Part shown: positions 7,212 through 14,842 of the stretch, one piece after another
Numbering within the stretch: position 1 is the stretch's first letter
Layout of the letters: each line of letters starts with the position of its first letter
Assembly (NCBI GenBank): GCA_045540815.1
Contig: JAZQHY010000052.1
Coordinates: forward strand, 1 to 19,113
From: JAZQHR01 sp045540815
Lineage (GTDB): Bacteria > Bacillota > Clostridia > UMGS1810
Direction of reading: 5' to 3'
Length of the DNA: 19,113 nt
Made by a program: the position numbers and the translations under genes
Notes under the pieces: model-generated
Told to the model about the DNA's origin: nothing
The model's database searches: none
What the model saw: the letters and a program-made list of their open reading frames with translations, nothing else

Positions 7212-9069
7212 ATTTTGAAATATTAGCTGCCGCAGCAGTAATACCTACTATAATAAAGAACATTAGCACAATTCTGTAATTGTACCATACATTATCAAAT
7301 AAGCCCTGAATTAAAAACCCAAACATACCTGATGCAAGGCCTATTATAATCGCTTTAAGATTTTTGTCGGTAGTTTTTAAATATGTTGATATAGCATCCT
7401 TAAAATATAAAATTATCATAAAAGCAAATGCTATAACGCCAAGTATTCCGTCCTCTACCATAATCTGCAAGTACAGGTTATGTGCATGCGGTGCAACAAT
7501 ACCTGCATAAGAATAGTGAGGATATATAAGGCTGAATGCCTCCGGTCCCGGTCCTATTCCGCAGAACCAGTAGTTTTTAAGAAGTGCAAATGTACCAAAC
7601 CAAATGTATACTCTGTATGATGTAGATGTATCAGTGGTATCTCCTATACTTAAAAATCTATTGAGTATTGTTTCAGGTAAAAACATTGGTGAAAACAGAA
7701 GCAGTATCGCACCAAGCCATATGAACCTTCGGTCATAAAATACCAAGAATAAAAAGGCTGCAAATATAAGTCCAAGCCAGTTTCCTCTTGAATATGTGTA
7801 TATCATACATAATGCTAAAGCACCAGTTAAGCAAAGATTTAAGCCTTTGTTATACCATTTTGGTGCCGACCATATAAGAGCCATACCAATAGGTATCATA
7901 AGCAGCAGATACTCGCCCAATACATTTGGATTTTCAAATGTTGAAACAACTCTTGTTTCAATATCTGAAAACATATCCGAATCAATCCACGTAGCACCTT
8001 CAGGAAAACCAAATATATGCTGATATATACCATATACCGCAACAAATAGCGCGGCAATCATAAGTGATGATATAAGAGCATAAAGCTGTTTTTTAGTTTT
8101 AATAGTATTTGTAAGAAGAAAATACGATGTCATAAATGCCAGATAAACCATTACAACCATAAGGCTATTTGCAACGGCAAATGATGTAATGGCTGATATT
8201 ACAAGCACAACACCAAAAAGTATAATAGGTAAATCAAGCGGTGTACGTACAAACTTTGCATCGTCATCGCATATAAGCTTTATAACCATCGCCATAAAAC
8301 TGTAAAGCACCAGACCAACTAGTGCCATAGTTGGTAAAAAAGGAAACGCAAAAGCACAAATATAAATTCCAAGCCTATAGTTGTACAAAACTGCCGATGC
8401 GCCAATAATACCGCAAATAATGAGTGCGACTAACATCGGATTAAATAAGCCTGTACATAATCCAAGCACTACCCCAATAGCTATACACAACACTATATAT
8501 TTTGCTTTTGATATATATATAACTTCTTTATCTTCAAATGCATCAACATCAAAGTACAAAAGACATTTTCTTAAAACAAAGCTATTTGTAAGTATGTTGT
8601 ACAAGCTTGTATTTACAAAAGCAAGAACAAATGAAACGATAAATATTATGTTATACACAATAATTTTTACAGTAGTCAGGTTTTCTGCAAAAAATGATGA
8701 TAACAAAGCACAAAATGCAAACGATATGCCAATTAAACCAAAGCACCTTAATGAGATATACAATATATTTTTGCAAAGTGTTCTTGCGTTATCTATAATA
8801 AATGAATTTTGAATTGTAAGAAAAATATTTTTGAAAAACGAAAGCACTTTTCCGCAAACAAAAACTACAAACCTTACTATTGCACTATTTTTTACATAAT
8901 CCGAAAGGTTTGATGTACTCTTAAAAAAACTTACAACAGAGCTTTTTTCGCCAAGATGTGAGGCAATTTTATTAAATTTGTTTCTAATAACATTTAAAAA
9001 ACTGTTTTCAAATGTATTTTTTGACACACGACAAACTTTTACAATGAAATCATAAATCACACTGTTCAT
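7192..9069 (-). CDS. O-antigen ligase / Wzy-like polytopic membrane protein
   Basis: This 625-residue integral membrane protein belongs to the O-antigen ligase / polymerase family (Wzy_C domain). The family domain covers about residues 415-560: YTYSRGNWLG with R428, a large outer loop containing ILNRFLSI and GIGPGPEAF, and PHAHNLYLQ with H528 and H530, the conserved histidines of the family, then EDGILGVIAF. Such proteins transfer or polymerise lipid-linked glycans at the outer membrane-leaflet face. An unusual extra N-terminal part of about 100 residues, basic with amphipathic or weakly hydrophobic segments, precedes the first clear membrane helices; family members are often nearer 400-500 residues. 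Its ATG overlaps the murJ stop (ATGA) and is preceded by GGAGG, so translation is coupled to the flippase. Glycan target unknown. Confidence 0.88.
   Translation of the reverse strand: MNSVIYDFIVKVCRVSKNTFENSFLNVIRNKFNKIASHLGEKSSVVSFFKSTSNLSDYVKNSAIVRFVVFVCGKVLSFFKNIFLTIQNSFIIDNARTLCKNILYISLRCFGLIGISFAFCALLSSFFAENLTTVKIIVYNIIFIVSFVLAFVNTSLYNILTNSFVLRKCLLYFDVDAFEDKEVIYISKAKYIVLCIAIGVVLGLCTGLFNPMLVALIICGIIGASAVLYNYRLGIYICAFAFPFLPTMALVGLVLYSFMAMVIKLICDDDAKFVRTPLDLPIILFGVVLVISAITSFAVANSLMVVMVYLAFMTSYFLLTNTIKTKKQLYALISSLMIAALFVAVYGIYQHIFGFPEGATWIDSDMFSDIETRVVSTFENPNVLGEYLLLMIPIGMALIWSAPKWYNKGLNLCLTGALALCMIYTYSRGNWLGLIFAAFLFLVFYDRRFIWLGAILLLFSPMFLPETILNRFLSIGDTTDTSTSYRVYIWFGTFALLKNYWFCGIGPGPEAFSLIYPHYSYAGIVAPHAHNLYLQIMVEDGILGVIAFAFMIILYFKDAISTYLKTTDKNLKAIIIGLASGMFGFLIQGLFDNVWYNYRIVLMFFIIVGITAAAANISKCGGADN
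7203..7209 (-). promoter_or_regulatory. Ribosome binding site that argues for an ATT start of the GT4 gene
   Basis: GGGGGTG on the minus strand can pair with the 16S anti-Shine-Dalgarno over seven positions with one G-U wobble. It lies six bases before ATT (7194-7196), which overlaps the TAA stop of the preceding gene by one base. The GTG codons at 7211 and 7205 lie at or within this site and have none of their own. Confidence 0.45.
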
Positions 9070-10655
9070 CTATCCTTACCTCCTATCCTTTGTTTTTTCT
9101 TTGGTAGAAACCTTGTTTTTAATACACCGATAAAAGATGTCAATTCTTCTACCTTAAGCACTATACAACAAACTAAATATACTATTGCACCGACAGCTGA
9201 AGGTACAAGTGCAAGTATAAATTTATTTTGAGTAGAAATTTTAAGCATACCATAAACAAAAACAACAATAACGCTCATAATTAAAACGCTTAAAAGTATT
9301 TTAAATATATCCTTTAAAAAGGCTTTATTTACTAAACCATTATATTTTTTTGATAATTTATAAAGCAGTACAAACCCCGATACATTAGCCGAAATAGAAG
9401 CTGCAAACGCAAGACTGCCAAGTCCTCTATTTAGTCCCAACACAAACAAAAGGCTTAAAGTGATGTTTATTGATATACCGAAAAATGCAACTCTCATAGG
9501 TGTTTTTCCGTCTTGTAATGAATAAAATGATTTATTCATTATCTCCTGCACACCATAACCAAGCATACCAAATGAATAGAAAAATAATGCCTTTGATGTA
9601 AGAACTGTTGACGAAGCATCAAAATTTCCGCGCTCATACACGAGTTGAATAATAGGAGTACTTAGTATTAAAAAACCTGCCATAATAGGCGCTATAATAA
9701 AAAACACATATCCGAGTGACGTTCTGACAGTTGCTTTGTACTCATTGCTATTTCCCGCTGTAGCAGCTCTTGAAAGTCTTGGAAATACGATGTTTGTAAT
9801 AGTAAATGTAAATACACCCACTAGAATAATATATATTTTATTGGCATAATCAAGCGCCGGAATTGCCGCTCCGCCGTTAAGGCCGGACGACAAGCGCATA
9901 TTTATCATAGTATTTATCGGCTGAACCCACGTACTGATTATAATTGGCAGTGCAAGTTTAGCAACTTTTTTAATTCCTTCGTCATTAAAACGTAACGTTG
10001 GTGTAAATCTAAACTTAAATCTTTTAAGCGATGGCAACTGTACGACAACCTGTGTACCCCACGCTACAAGCATCGCAACAGCAACTCCTGTAACACCAAA
10101 TCTATTTCCTACAAATATCAGATAAAGTATTAAAAATCCGTTTGATACAAGACTTATAATAGCTGGGATATTAAATTCTCCATACGATTGAAGTATTCCC
10201 ACAAAGCAAAATGCAAGGCCTGTAAAAATGATTGTAGGAAACAATATTTTTATCAAACTCGAAGCAAGATTAAAAGCATCGTTTGGAATATCCCCTGCAA
10301 TAAGATATATAAACTGATTTGAAAATACTACTCCTATAATCGACATTAAAAGAGTAACCACAATAACCAGATTTGAAAATCTGTTTGCAAACTCCATTGC
10401 TCTTTTTTCTTCTTTTCTCTCAAGATACTCATTAAAAATCGGTATAAATGCCGATGTAACAGCAGTACCAAGAGCAATATCAAAAAACAAAAGCGGTATT
10501 CTGCTTGCTGTAGAAAATGCAATTGCCTCTGCACTTTCCGTACCATACATAGAAGCTAAAATCATATCCCTCAAAAGACCGCAAAACTTTGCAAGAAGTG
10601 TAGCTGAGGACATAAAAATAGCTGTAAATGCTATATTATTTTTCTTAATTTTCAT
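9066..10655 (-). CDS. murJ: Murein biosynthesis integral membrane protein MurJ (lipid II flippase)
   Basis: This 529-residue member of the MOP exporter superfamily is a MurJ homologue, which moves lipid II, or in this context possibly another lipid-linked glycan, across the cytoplasmic membrane. It is hydrophobic throughout, consistent with the 14 helices of the family. Arginines in conserved positions are visible near the start: R29 in CGLLRDM and R52 in SRIPLLFFD. It ends in a basic tail (KKKQRIGGKDR). The ATG at 10655 has AGGTG upstream. The stop overlaps the start of the ligase-like gene. The partnership with a Wzy-like protein and a GT4 enzyme means it could act in a dedicated glycan pathway rather than as the only peptidoglycan flippase; I cannot tell from this window. 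Confidence 0.9.
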   Translation of the reverse strand: MKIKKNNIAFTAIFMSSATLLAKFCGLLRDMILASMYGTESAEAIAFSTASRIPLLFFDIALGTAVTSAFIPIFNEYLERKEEKRAMEFANRFSNLVIVVTLLMSIIGVVFSNQFIYLIAGDIPNDAFNLASSLIKILFPTIIFTGLAFCFVGILQSYGEFNIPAIISLVSNGFLILYLIFVGNRFGVTGVAVAMLVAWGTQVVVQLPSLKRFKFRFTPTLRFNDEGIKKVAKLALPIIISTWVQPINTMINMRLSSGLNGGAAIPALDYANKIYIILVGVFTFTITNIVFPRLSRAATAGNSNEYKATVRTSLGYVFFIIAPIMAGFLILSTPIIQLVYERGNFDASSTVLTSKALFFYSFGMLGYGVQEIMNKSFYSLQDGKTPMRVAFFGISINITLSLLFVLGLNRGLGSLAFAASISANVSGFVLLYKLSKKYNGLVNKAFLKDIFKILLSVLIMSVIVVFVYGMLKISTQNKFILALVPSAVGAIVYLVCCIVLKVEELTSFIGVLKTRFLPKKKQRIGGKDR

Positions 10656-10688
10656 ATATGCACCTTTATTTCCCGTAAAACTGACAAA

Positions 10689-10731
10689 GACAAGGAAGAC
10701 AAACTGTTAATTCTGTTTGACTTTCCTTGTC
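10689..10731 (-). promoter_or_regulatory. Long hairpin between ireB and murJ
   Basis: GACAAGGAA (10689-10697) pairs with TTCCTTGTC (10723-10731); after a small internal loop, CAAAC (10700-10704) pairs with GTTTG (10715-10719), closing a 10-base loop. A second, smaller hairpin (ACATCA / TGATGT, 10736-10750) lies directly upstream on the transcript. In the minus direction the stem is followed by TTTGTCAGTTTT, not a clean T tract, so it could be a weak terminator, an attenuator or an RNA-processing or stabilising structure controlling the murJ segment relative to ireB. Confidence 0.55.
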
Positions 10732-10763
10732 CTGAACATCAAAGTGATGTCAAAATACAGTAT

Positions 10764-11015
10764 TTATTTTTCTTCAAGATAATTTTTTAAAAGCTCTTCA
10801 AGTATTTCATCTCTTTCAAGCTTGTTTATAAGTGTTCTCGCATTGTTAAGACTGGTAATATACGATGGGTCACCAGACATAATATATCCGACTATCTGGT
10901 TTATAGGATTATACCCCTTTACCTTTAGCGCCTCATATACTATAGAAAGAATATCTCTTACTCTGGTTTCTTTATCATTTCCAACACTAAATTTTACTGT
11001 TTCGTTAAATTCCAT
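10764..11015 (-). CDS. ireB: IreB family regulatory phosphoprotein
   Basis: This small cytosolic protein of 83 residues is an IreB homologue (formerly DUF965/UPF0297). In Enterococcus faecalis IreB is phosphorylated by the PASTA kinase IreK and acts in cell-envelope stress and cephalosporin resistance. The match is clear: ETVKFSV at the start, with T6 in the region phosphorylated in enterococci, then GYNPINQIVGYIMSGDPSYI, NNARTLINKLERDEI and LLKNYLEEK. A longer frame to 11069 exists, but the start at 11015 fits the family length, has AGGTG eight bases upstream, and leaves room for a promoter that overlaps the longer version. It precedes murJ, which fits an envelope role; in many Bacillota it instead lies between alaS and ruvX. 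Confidence 0.92.
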   Translation of the reverse strand: MEFNETVKFSVGNDKETRVRDILSIVYEALKVKGYNPINQIVGYIMSGDPSYITSLNNARTLINKLERDEILEELLKNYLEEK

Positions 11016-11040
11016 TCCTAAAACACCTGCCTTTAAATAT

Positions 11041-11069
11041 ATAATACCACAAATTCCCTTCAAAAACAA
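11041..11069 (-). promoter_or_regulatory. Predicted sigma-A promoter of ireB
   Basis: On the minus strand, TTGTTT (11064-11069) and TATTAT (11041-11046) are separated by 17 bases, with TGG directly before the -10 element, giving an extended -10. Transcription would begin about 26 bases before ATG 11015. This probably drives ireB and the genes after it. Confidence 0.6.
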
Positions 11070-11078
11070 GTGATATAA

Positions 11079-12503
11079 CTATTTTTTATTAATATTATCT
11101 TTATATGTTTCAAGAGAATCCATAATACCTTTTGCAATACCGGTAGCAATTTCAGAAATGCCCTTATTGCTGTTTAAATAATTTCTATCAGACTCATTTG
11201 TTACAAATGCACATTCAACAAGCACTGCCGGCATTTTAGTTTGATTTAAAACGAGTATTCTCGGACTATTTGGATTATTTCGTTTTACAAGACTTGTTTC
11301 GTCTAAAACTGCATCTCTAATCGTTTCAGCAACATATGAGCTCTTTATTCCATAAGAATTTTTGGTTTCAGTATCATAATACATAACAAGTGTACCTGAT
11401 ATACTTGGGTCTTCAATTGCATTATTATGTATACTTACAAATAAGTCCGCATCATTTTTATTTGCAAATCCAGCTATATCCATAAGCGGAACAAATTTAT
11501 CTGTTTCACGTGTCATTTTAACCTGAACACCGTTTTTAACAAGTATATCTCTTACCTTAAGAGCAATAGAAAGGTTAACATCTTTTTCATTTATAATGGT
11601 ATTTCCGTCTTCGTCCTTACCAAGTGCACCAGGGTCACTTCCGCCATGTCCGGCGTCAAGAACTACTAAAAGGTTGTCCGGATCTCTTTTTTCAACTACT
11701 GCATCTTCATCGGTTGTTTCATCATCTTCATCATCTTCTTCGTCATCAATTTCAATTTTCGACGATGCGTTACCGACTTTTATCGAATATACATCATCAT
11801 TTGTCGAGATTTTATACGGCTGATTGGCACTGCATTCTATTACAATTCTGCAATCGTCATCATGCTTTGCCCATCTTACTTCTTTTATGTAACCGCTGTC
11901 AACCTTACTGTTTCCATCGCCCATAGACAAAGTAGCATCTTCAAAATCAACCACTATTCTAAATGGGTTTTCCAGCGTCATAACAGAAGCTTTAGCAATA
12001 TCGTCAAAAGTGATACTTACTGCGTTATTTGTAGAATTTTTTATTACATTTATCTTTTTTACTTTAGATAGTTCTTTTTTCTTTGCGTTTACGTGAACTG
12101 CCCTCTCATCAGCGTCCCATAGCACATCATAGCCAAGGTTTTCACTTACAAATCTTATAGGTATCATACATCTGTCATTTACAATAACAGGTGCTGCATC
12201 AAGCTTTTTACTTGATGAATTGACAGTGGCATATTCACTTCCAACCTTAAAACTTATATTTGTTTTATCTTTTTCAACGGTAACAACCTTATTGTTTCCA
12301 TCCCACTCAACATCAGCATCAAGTCCCGTAAACACTGCACGAACAGGAACGAGAGTTCGGCTGTTTACAATCATAGGCGGAGTATCAAACAATATTTCCT
12401 TTTGCATAACATAGAGCTTTATGTCAGATGCGCCAAATACACAAGGCACATATACAGTGCAAACAATCGCAATCATTAGCATTGCACATATTACTTTTTT
12501 CAA
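11079..12503 (-). CDS. Secreted N-acetylmuramoyl-L-alanine amidase with stalk and AMIN-like domains
   Basis: This 474-residue exported zinc amidase cleaves the bond between N-acetylmuramic acid and L-alanine in peptidoglycan. In order: signal peptide (1-24, ending VFGA); two copper-amine-oxidase-N-like stalk repeats (about 28-140; VNSRTLVPVRAV and VNDRCMIPIRFV); an AMIN-like beta domain (about 148-245); an acidic linker (249-268) almost wholly Asp and Glu; and an Amidase_3 catalytic domain (278-470). Zinc ligands are H286 in DAGHGG, E306 in NEKDVN and H359 in SIHNNA; the catalytic glutamate is E430 in VECAF. The start codon is TTG with GAGGTGA six bases before it. It lies between ruvB and ireB and has its own short upstream region. 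A role in cell separation or wall turnover is expected from the family. Confidence 0.93.
   Translation of the reverse strand: MKKVICAMLMIAIVCTVYVPCVFGASDIKLYVMQKEILFDTPPMIVNSRTLVPVRAVFTGLDADVEWDGNNKVVTVEKDKTNISFKVGSEYATVNSSSKKLDAAPVIVNDRCMIPIRFVSENLGYDVLWDADERAVHVNAKKKELSKVKKINVIKNSTNNAVSITFDDIAKASVMTLENPFRIVVDFEDATLSMGDGNSKVDSGYIKEVRWAKHDDDCRIVIECSANQPYKISTNDDVYSIKVGNASSKIEIDDEEDDEDDETTDEDAVVEKRDPDNLLVVLDAGHGGSDPGALGKDEDGNTIINEKDVNLSIALKVRDILVKNGVQVKMTRETDKFVPLMDIAGFANKNDADLFVSIHNNAIEDPSISGTLVMYYDTETKNSYGIKSSYVAETIRDAVLDETSLVKRNNPNSPRILVLNQTKMPAVLVECAFVTNESDRNYLNSNKGISEIATGIAKGIMDSLETYKDNINKK
11717..11750 (-). repeat. GAT/GAA trinucleotide-rich tract coding the acidic linker
   Basis: An imperfect run of GAT and GAA/GAG codons encodes the Asp/Glu linker (DDEEDDEDDE) between the AMIN-like and catalytic domains of the amidase. 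Changes in repeat number would remain in frame and only alter linker length. Confidence 0.7.
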
Positions 12504-12532
12504 CCGAAATCACCTCGCATTATAATAAGTTA

Positions 12533-12561
12533 ATTATAATTTTAACACAATAATTTCAGTT
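12533..12561 (-). promoter_or_regulatory. Possible promoter of the amidase gene
   Basis: The 110-base gap between ruvB and the amidase is very AT-rich and holds TATAAT at 12533-12538 on the minus strand, with the amidase ribosome binding site downstream. No good -35 is seen at 16-18 bases (AACTGA is the nearest). A second TATAAT at 12519-12524 lies too near the ribosome binding site to be useful. No terminator for ruvB is visible in this gap, so read-through is possible. Confidence 0.3.
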
Positions 12562-12613
12562 TTTCGACATTTTAAGCAATTATGTTAACTGATTGTAATA
12601 TAATATTCATATT

Positions 12614-13621
12614 TTAGTCATTCTTAAATGGTATATCAAAATGCTCGTATGCATTTTTGGTTGCTATTCTTCCGCGTGGTGTTCTATTTATGAATCCAAG
12701 TTGCATCAAAAACGGCTCGTATACGTCTTCAATAGTAGTACTATCCTCACCTATTGTTGCAGCAAGTGTTTCAAGTCCAACAGGTCCGCCGCCAAAGTTG
12801 TTTATCATAGTAAGCATCATTTTTCTGTCGATAGCATCTAGTCCTCGTTTGTCAATTTCAATTCGGTTAAGCGCTATATCTGCTATATCGCGGGTTATAT
12901 TTCCATCGCCCATAACCTGTGCAAAATCTCTGACACGTCTAAGAAGCCTATTTGCAATTCTAGGTGTTCCTCTTGAACGTGACGCTATTTCAAGTGCGCC
13001 GCGTTTGTCTATTTCCACGCCAAGTATCGACGCCGAACGTGTAATAATACTATAAAGCTCTTCATCTGTATAAAATTCAAGTCTTGACATTACACCAAAT
13101 CTGTCACGAAGAGGAGATGTCATATTTCCCGCTTTAGTAGTTGCACCAACCAAAGTGAATTTTGGTAAATCAAGTCTGATAGAACGCGCACTAGGCCCTT
13201 TACCAATAATAATATCAAGCGCAAAATCCTCCATAGCAGGATACAAAACTTCCTCTACGCTGTGGCTTAGTCTATGTATTTCATCGATAAATAAAACATC
13301 GTGTTCGGATAGATTTGTAAGTATTGCAGCCAAATCACCAGGCTTTTCAATAGCGGGGCCTGATGTAATTCTTATATTAACTCCCATTTCGTTTGCTATG
13401 ATATTTGCAAGTGTTGTCTTTCCAAGTCCCGGAGGTCCATACAAAAGAACGTGGTCAAGCGCTTCTTTTCTGTTTTTTGCAGCCTGAATATATATCTTTA
13501 AATTTTCTTTTATCTTTTCCTGTCCAACATACTCGTCGAGTGCTCTTGGTCTAAGACCTGTTTCCAAATCCACGTCCTCGCCCATAAGCTCGCCTGTTAC
13601 TATTCTCTCTTCAAAATCCAT
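12614..13621 (-). CDS. ruvB: Holliday junction branch migration ATPase RuvB
   Basis: This 335-residue AAA+ motor of the RuvAB complex drives branch migration of Holliday junctions in recombination and fork repair. Seen are Walker A GPPGLGKT (63-70 region), Walker B VLFIDE (109-114), sensor 1 GATT (159-162), the arginine-finger segment SPLRDRFG (169-176), and a C-terminal winged-helix domain with PRGRIATKNAYEHF. Length is normal. The ATG at 13621 is preceded by GGAGGTGG, part of which overlaps the ruvA stop codon (TAGGAGG), so the two are translationally coupled and made together, as expected for partners in one complex. Confidence 0.98.
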   Translation of the reverse strand: MDFEERIVTGELMGEDVDLETGLRPRALDEYVGQEKIKENLKIYIQAAKNRKEALDHVLLYGPPGLGKTTLANIIANEMGVNIRITSGPAIEKPGDLAAILTNLSEHDVLFIDEIHRLSHSVEEVLYPAMEDFALDIIIGKGPSARSIRLDLPKFTLVGATTKAGNMTSPLRDRFGVMSRLEFYTDEELYSIITRSASILGVEIDKRGALEIASRSRGTPRIANRLLRRVRDFAQVMGDGNITRDIADIALNRIEIDKRGLDAIDRKMMLTMINNFGGGPVGLETLAATIGEDSTTIEDVYEPFLMQLGFINRTPRGRIATKNAYEHFDIPFKND

Positions 13622-13632
13622 TTTGCCACCTC

Positions 13633-14238
13633 CTACATAAGATTCTTAAGCGAAAGTTTAATTATTTCTTCAACATCTGTTACCGAAGGGTCAACCTTTG
13701 CTACCGCTTTTTTAGCCTCGTATGCTGAATATCCGAGCACAACAAGTGCGCTGATAGCCTCTGTTTTAGCATCGTTATCATCAACAAAGACTTCAGTATT
13801 TTCGATTTCAACCCCCGATGCAAGAAAGTCATTCCCTACTTTGTCCTTAAGCTCAAGCACTACTCTTTGTGCTATTTTAGGACCGATACCCTGTGCCTTA
13901 GTAATCGACTTCACATCACCTGTGACAATGCTTACAGCTACTTTAGAAGGTGTATTGACAGACAAAATTGCTATAGCACCTTTTGCTCCAACTCCCGATA
14001 CAGATATAAGCATTGTAAATAGCTTAAGTTCTTCCTTTGTGAAAAAACCGTACAAATCCATAATACCTTCTTTTATGTAAAGGTATGTGTAAAATGTAAC
14101 ATCATCGTTTAGCCCTGCACGACCTGATTCGTTTATAGAATTAAGTGATGAATATATTTTGAATCCAATGCCGTTAACGTCGATTACAACGTAATCAGTA
14201 CCCTTATCGGTAAGCTTTCCTCTTATATGATTAAACAT
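13633..14238 (-). CDS. ruvA: Holliday junction branch migration complex subunit RuvA
   Basis: This 201-residue subunit binds four-way DNA junctions as a tetramer and loads RuvB. The three standard parts are visible: an N-terminal OB-fold (1-63; MFNHIRGKLTDKGTDYVVID), a helix-hairpin-helix region (about 72-130; LISVSGVGAKGAIAIL and AQGIGPKIAQRVVLELKDK), and a C-terminal domain III (about 150-201; AISALVVLGYSAYEAKKAV) that contacts RuvB, joined by an acidic linker. The start ATG directly follows the ruvC stop (TAAATG), and its GGGAGG ribosome binding site lies within the last codons of ruvC, indicating coupling. Length and order ruvC-ruvA-ruvB are typical. Confidence 0.97.
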   Translation of the reverse strand: MFNHIRGKLTDKGTDYVVIDVNGIGFKIYSSLNSINESGRAGLNDDVTFYTYLYIKEGIMDLYGFFTKEELKLFTMLISVSGVGAKGAIAILSVNTPSKVAVSIVTGDVKSITKAQGIGPKIAQRVVLELKDKVGNDFLASGVEIENTEVFVDDNDAKTEAISALVVLGYSAYEAKKAVAKVDPSVTDVEEIIKLSLKNLM

Positions 14239-14733
14239 TTAAAAACCTCCCAGTTTATCATTTAATCTGTATGAATGAGCGTGACAGATAGCTATAGCAA
14301 GTGCGTCCGCCACATCATCAGGCTTTGGTACGGCATTAAGATTTAATATCATCTTTGTCATTTGCTGAACCTGTTTCTTTTCGGCTCTGCCATATCCAAC
14401 TACAGACTGCTTCACCTGAAGTGGTGTGTATTCGCTAACGGGAATACCATTATTTATACACGCAAGTATAAGTACACCTCTTGCCTGCGCAACTGTAATA
14501 GCTGTTTTCTGGTTATTGTTAAAAAACAGCTCCTCTATCGCCACGTGGTCAGGCTTATATTTTGCAATAACTAAACTCAAATCATCATAAATACTCTTAA
14601 GCCTTGCATTTGTATCCATACCCGCCTTTGTGGTAATAGCAAGATGGTCGATTACTCTAAATTTATTTCCAACGTATTCTATAACTCCGACACCAACTAT
14701 AGCAAAACCCGGGTCGATACCTAATATTATCAT
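14239..14733 (-). CDS. ruvC: Crossover junction endodeoxyribonuclease RuvC
   Basis: This 164-residue RNase H-fold nuclease resolves Holliday junctions by symmetric cuts. The four acidic active-site residues are recognisable: D7 in LGIDPG, E67 in VAIEELFF, and D140 and D143 in KPDDVADALAIA. The QARGVLILA helix and the YTPLQVKQSVVGYGRAEKKQV segment also fit. The length is normal. It is the first gene of the ruvCAB operon, with a GGAGA site before ATG 14733 and a good promoter about 40 bases upstream. Its final codons (GGF-stop) double as the ribosome binding site of ruvA. Confidence 0.97.
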   Translation of the reverse strand: MIILGIDPGFAIVGVGVIEYVGNKFRVIDHLAITTKAGMDTNARLKSIYDDLSLVIAKYKPDHVAIEELFFNNNQKTAITVAQARGVLILACINNGIPVSEYTPLQVKQSVVGYGRAEKKQVQQMTKMILNLNAVPKPDDVADALAIAICHAHSYRLNDKLGGF

Positions 14734-14771
14734 AATATTCTCCGTTTCAATATGTAAAAATCACTAATAAT

Positions 14772-14801
14772 ATTGTAACACAATTACTTATAAAAAGGCA
14801 A
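14772..14801 (-). promoter_or_regulatory. Predicted sigma-A promoter of ruvCAB
   Basis: TTGCCT (14796-14801) and TACAAT (14772-14777) on the minus strand are separated by 18 bases. Together they match nine of twelve consensus positions. It lies directly after the terminator of the GerMN gene and before ruvC, as expected for an independent operon. Confidence 0.6.
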
Positions 14802-14813
14802 CATTTAAAACGC

Positions 14814-14840
14814 AAAAAAGCAGACAAAAGTCTGCTTTTT
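14814..14840 (-). terminator. Intrinsic terminator of the GerMN lipoprotein gene
   Basis: An 11-bp stem, AAAAAGCAGAC (14815-14825) with GTCTGCTTTTT (14830-14840), has a 4-base loop and ends in a T tract on the minus strand. It starts two bases after the stop codon of the GerMN gene. The symmetric A/T ends would allow termination in both directions. Confidence 0.9.
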
Positions 14841-14842
14841 AA

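Noticed and set aside
11016..11069. Longer IreB with an 18-residue N-terminal extension
   Set aside because: The extension does not match the family length, would start inside the predicted -35 element, and the inner ATG has the ribosome binding site.
11596..11926. Plus-strand serine- or histidine-rich frames opposite the amidase
   Set aside because: They are the antisense reading of the Asp/Glu codon tract and have low-complexity composition without ribosome binding sites.
12504..12613. Terminator or riboswitch in the ruvB-amidase gap
   Set aside because: The gap is AT-rich with only short imperfect inverted repeats and no GC stem; only promoter-like sequences could be supported.
12657..13487. 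Plus-strand frames of 110-132 codons opposite ruvB
   Set aside because: They are antisense to a highly conserved gene and have no family resemblance.
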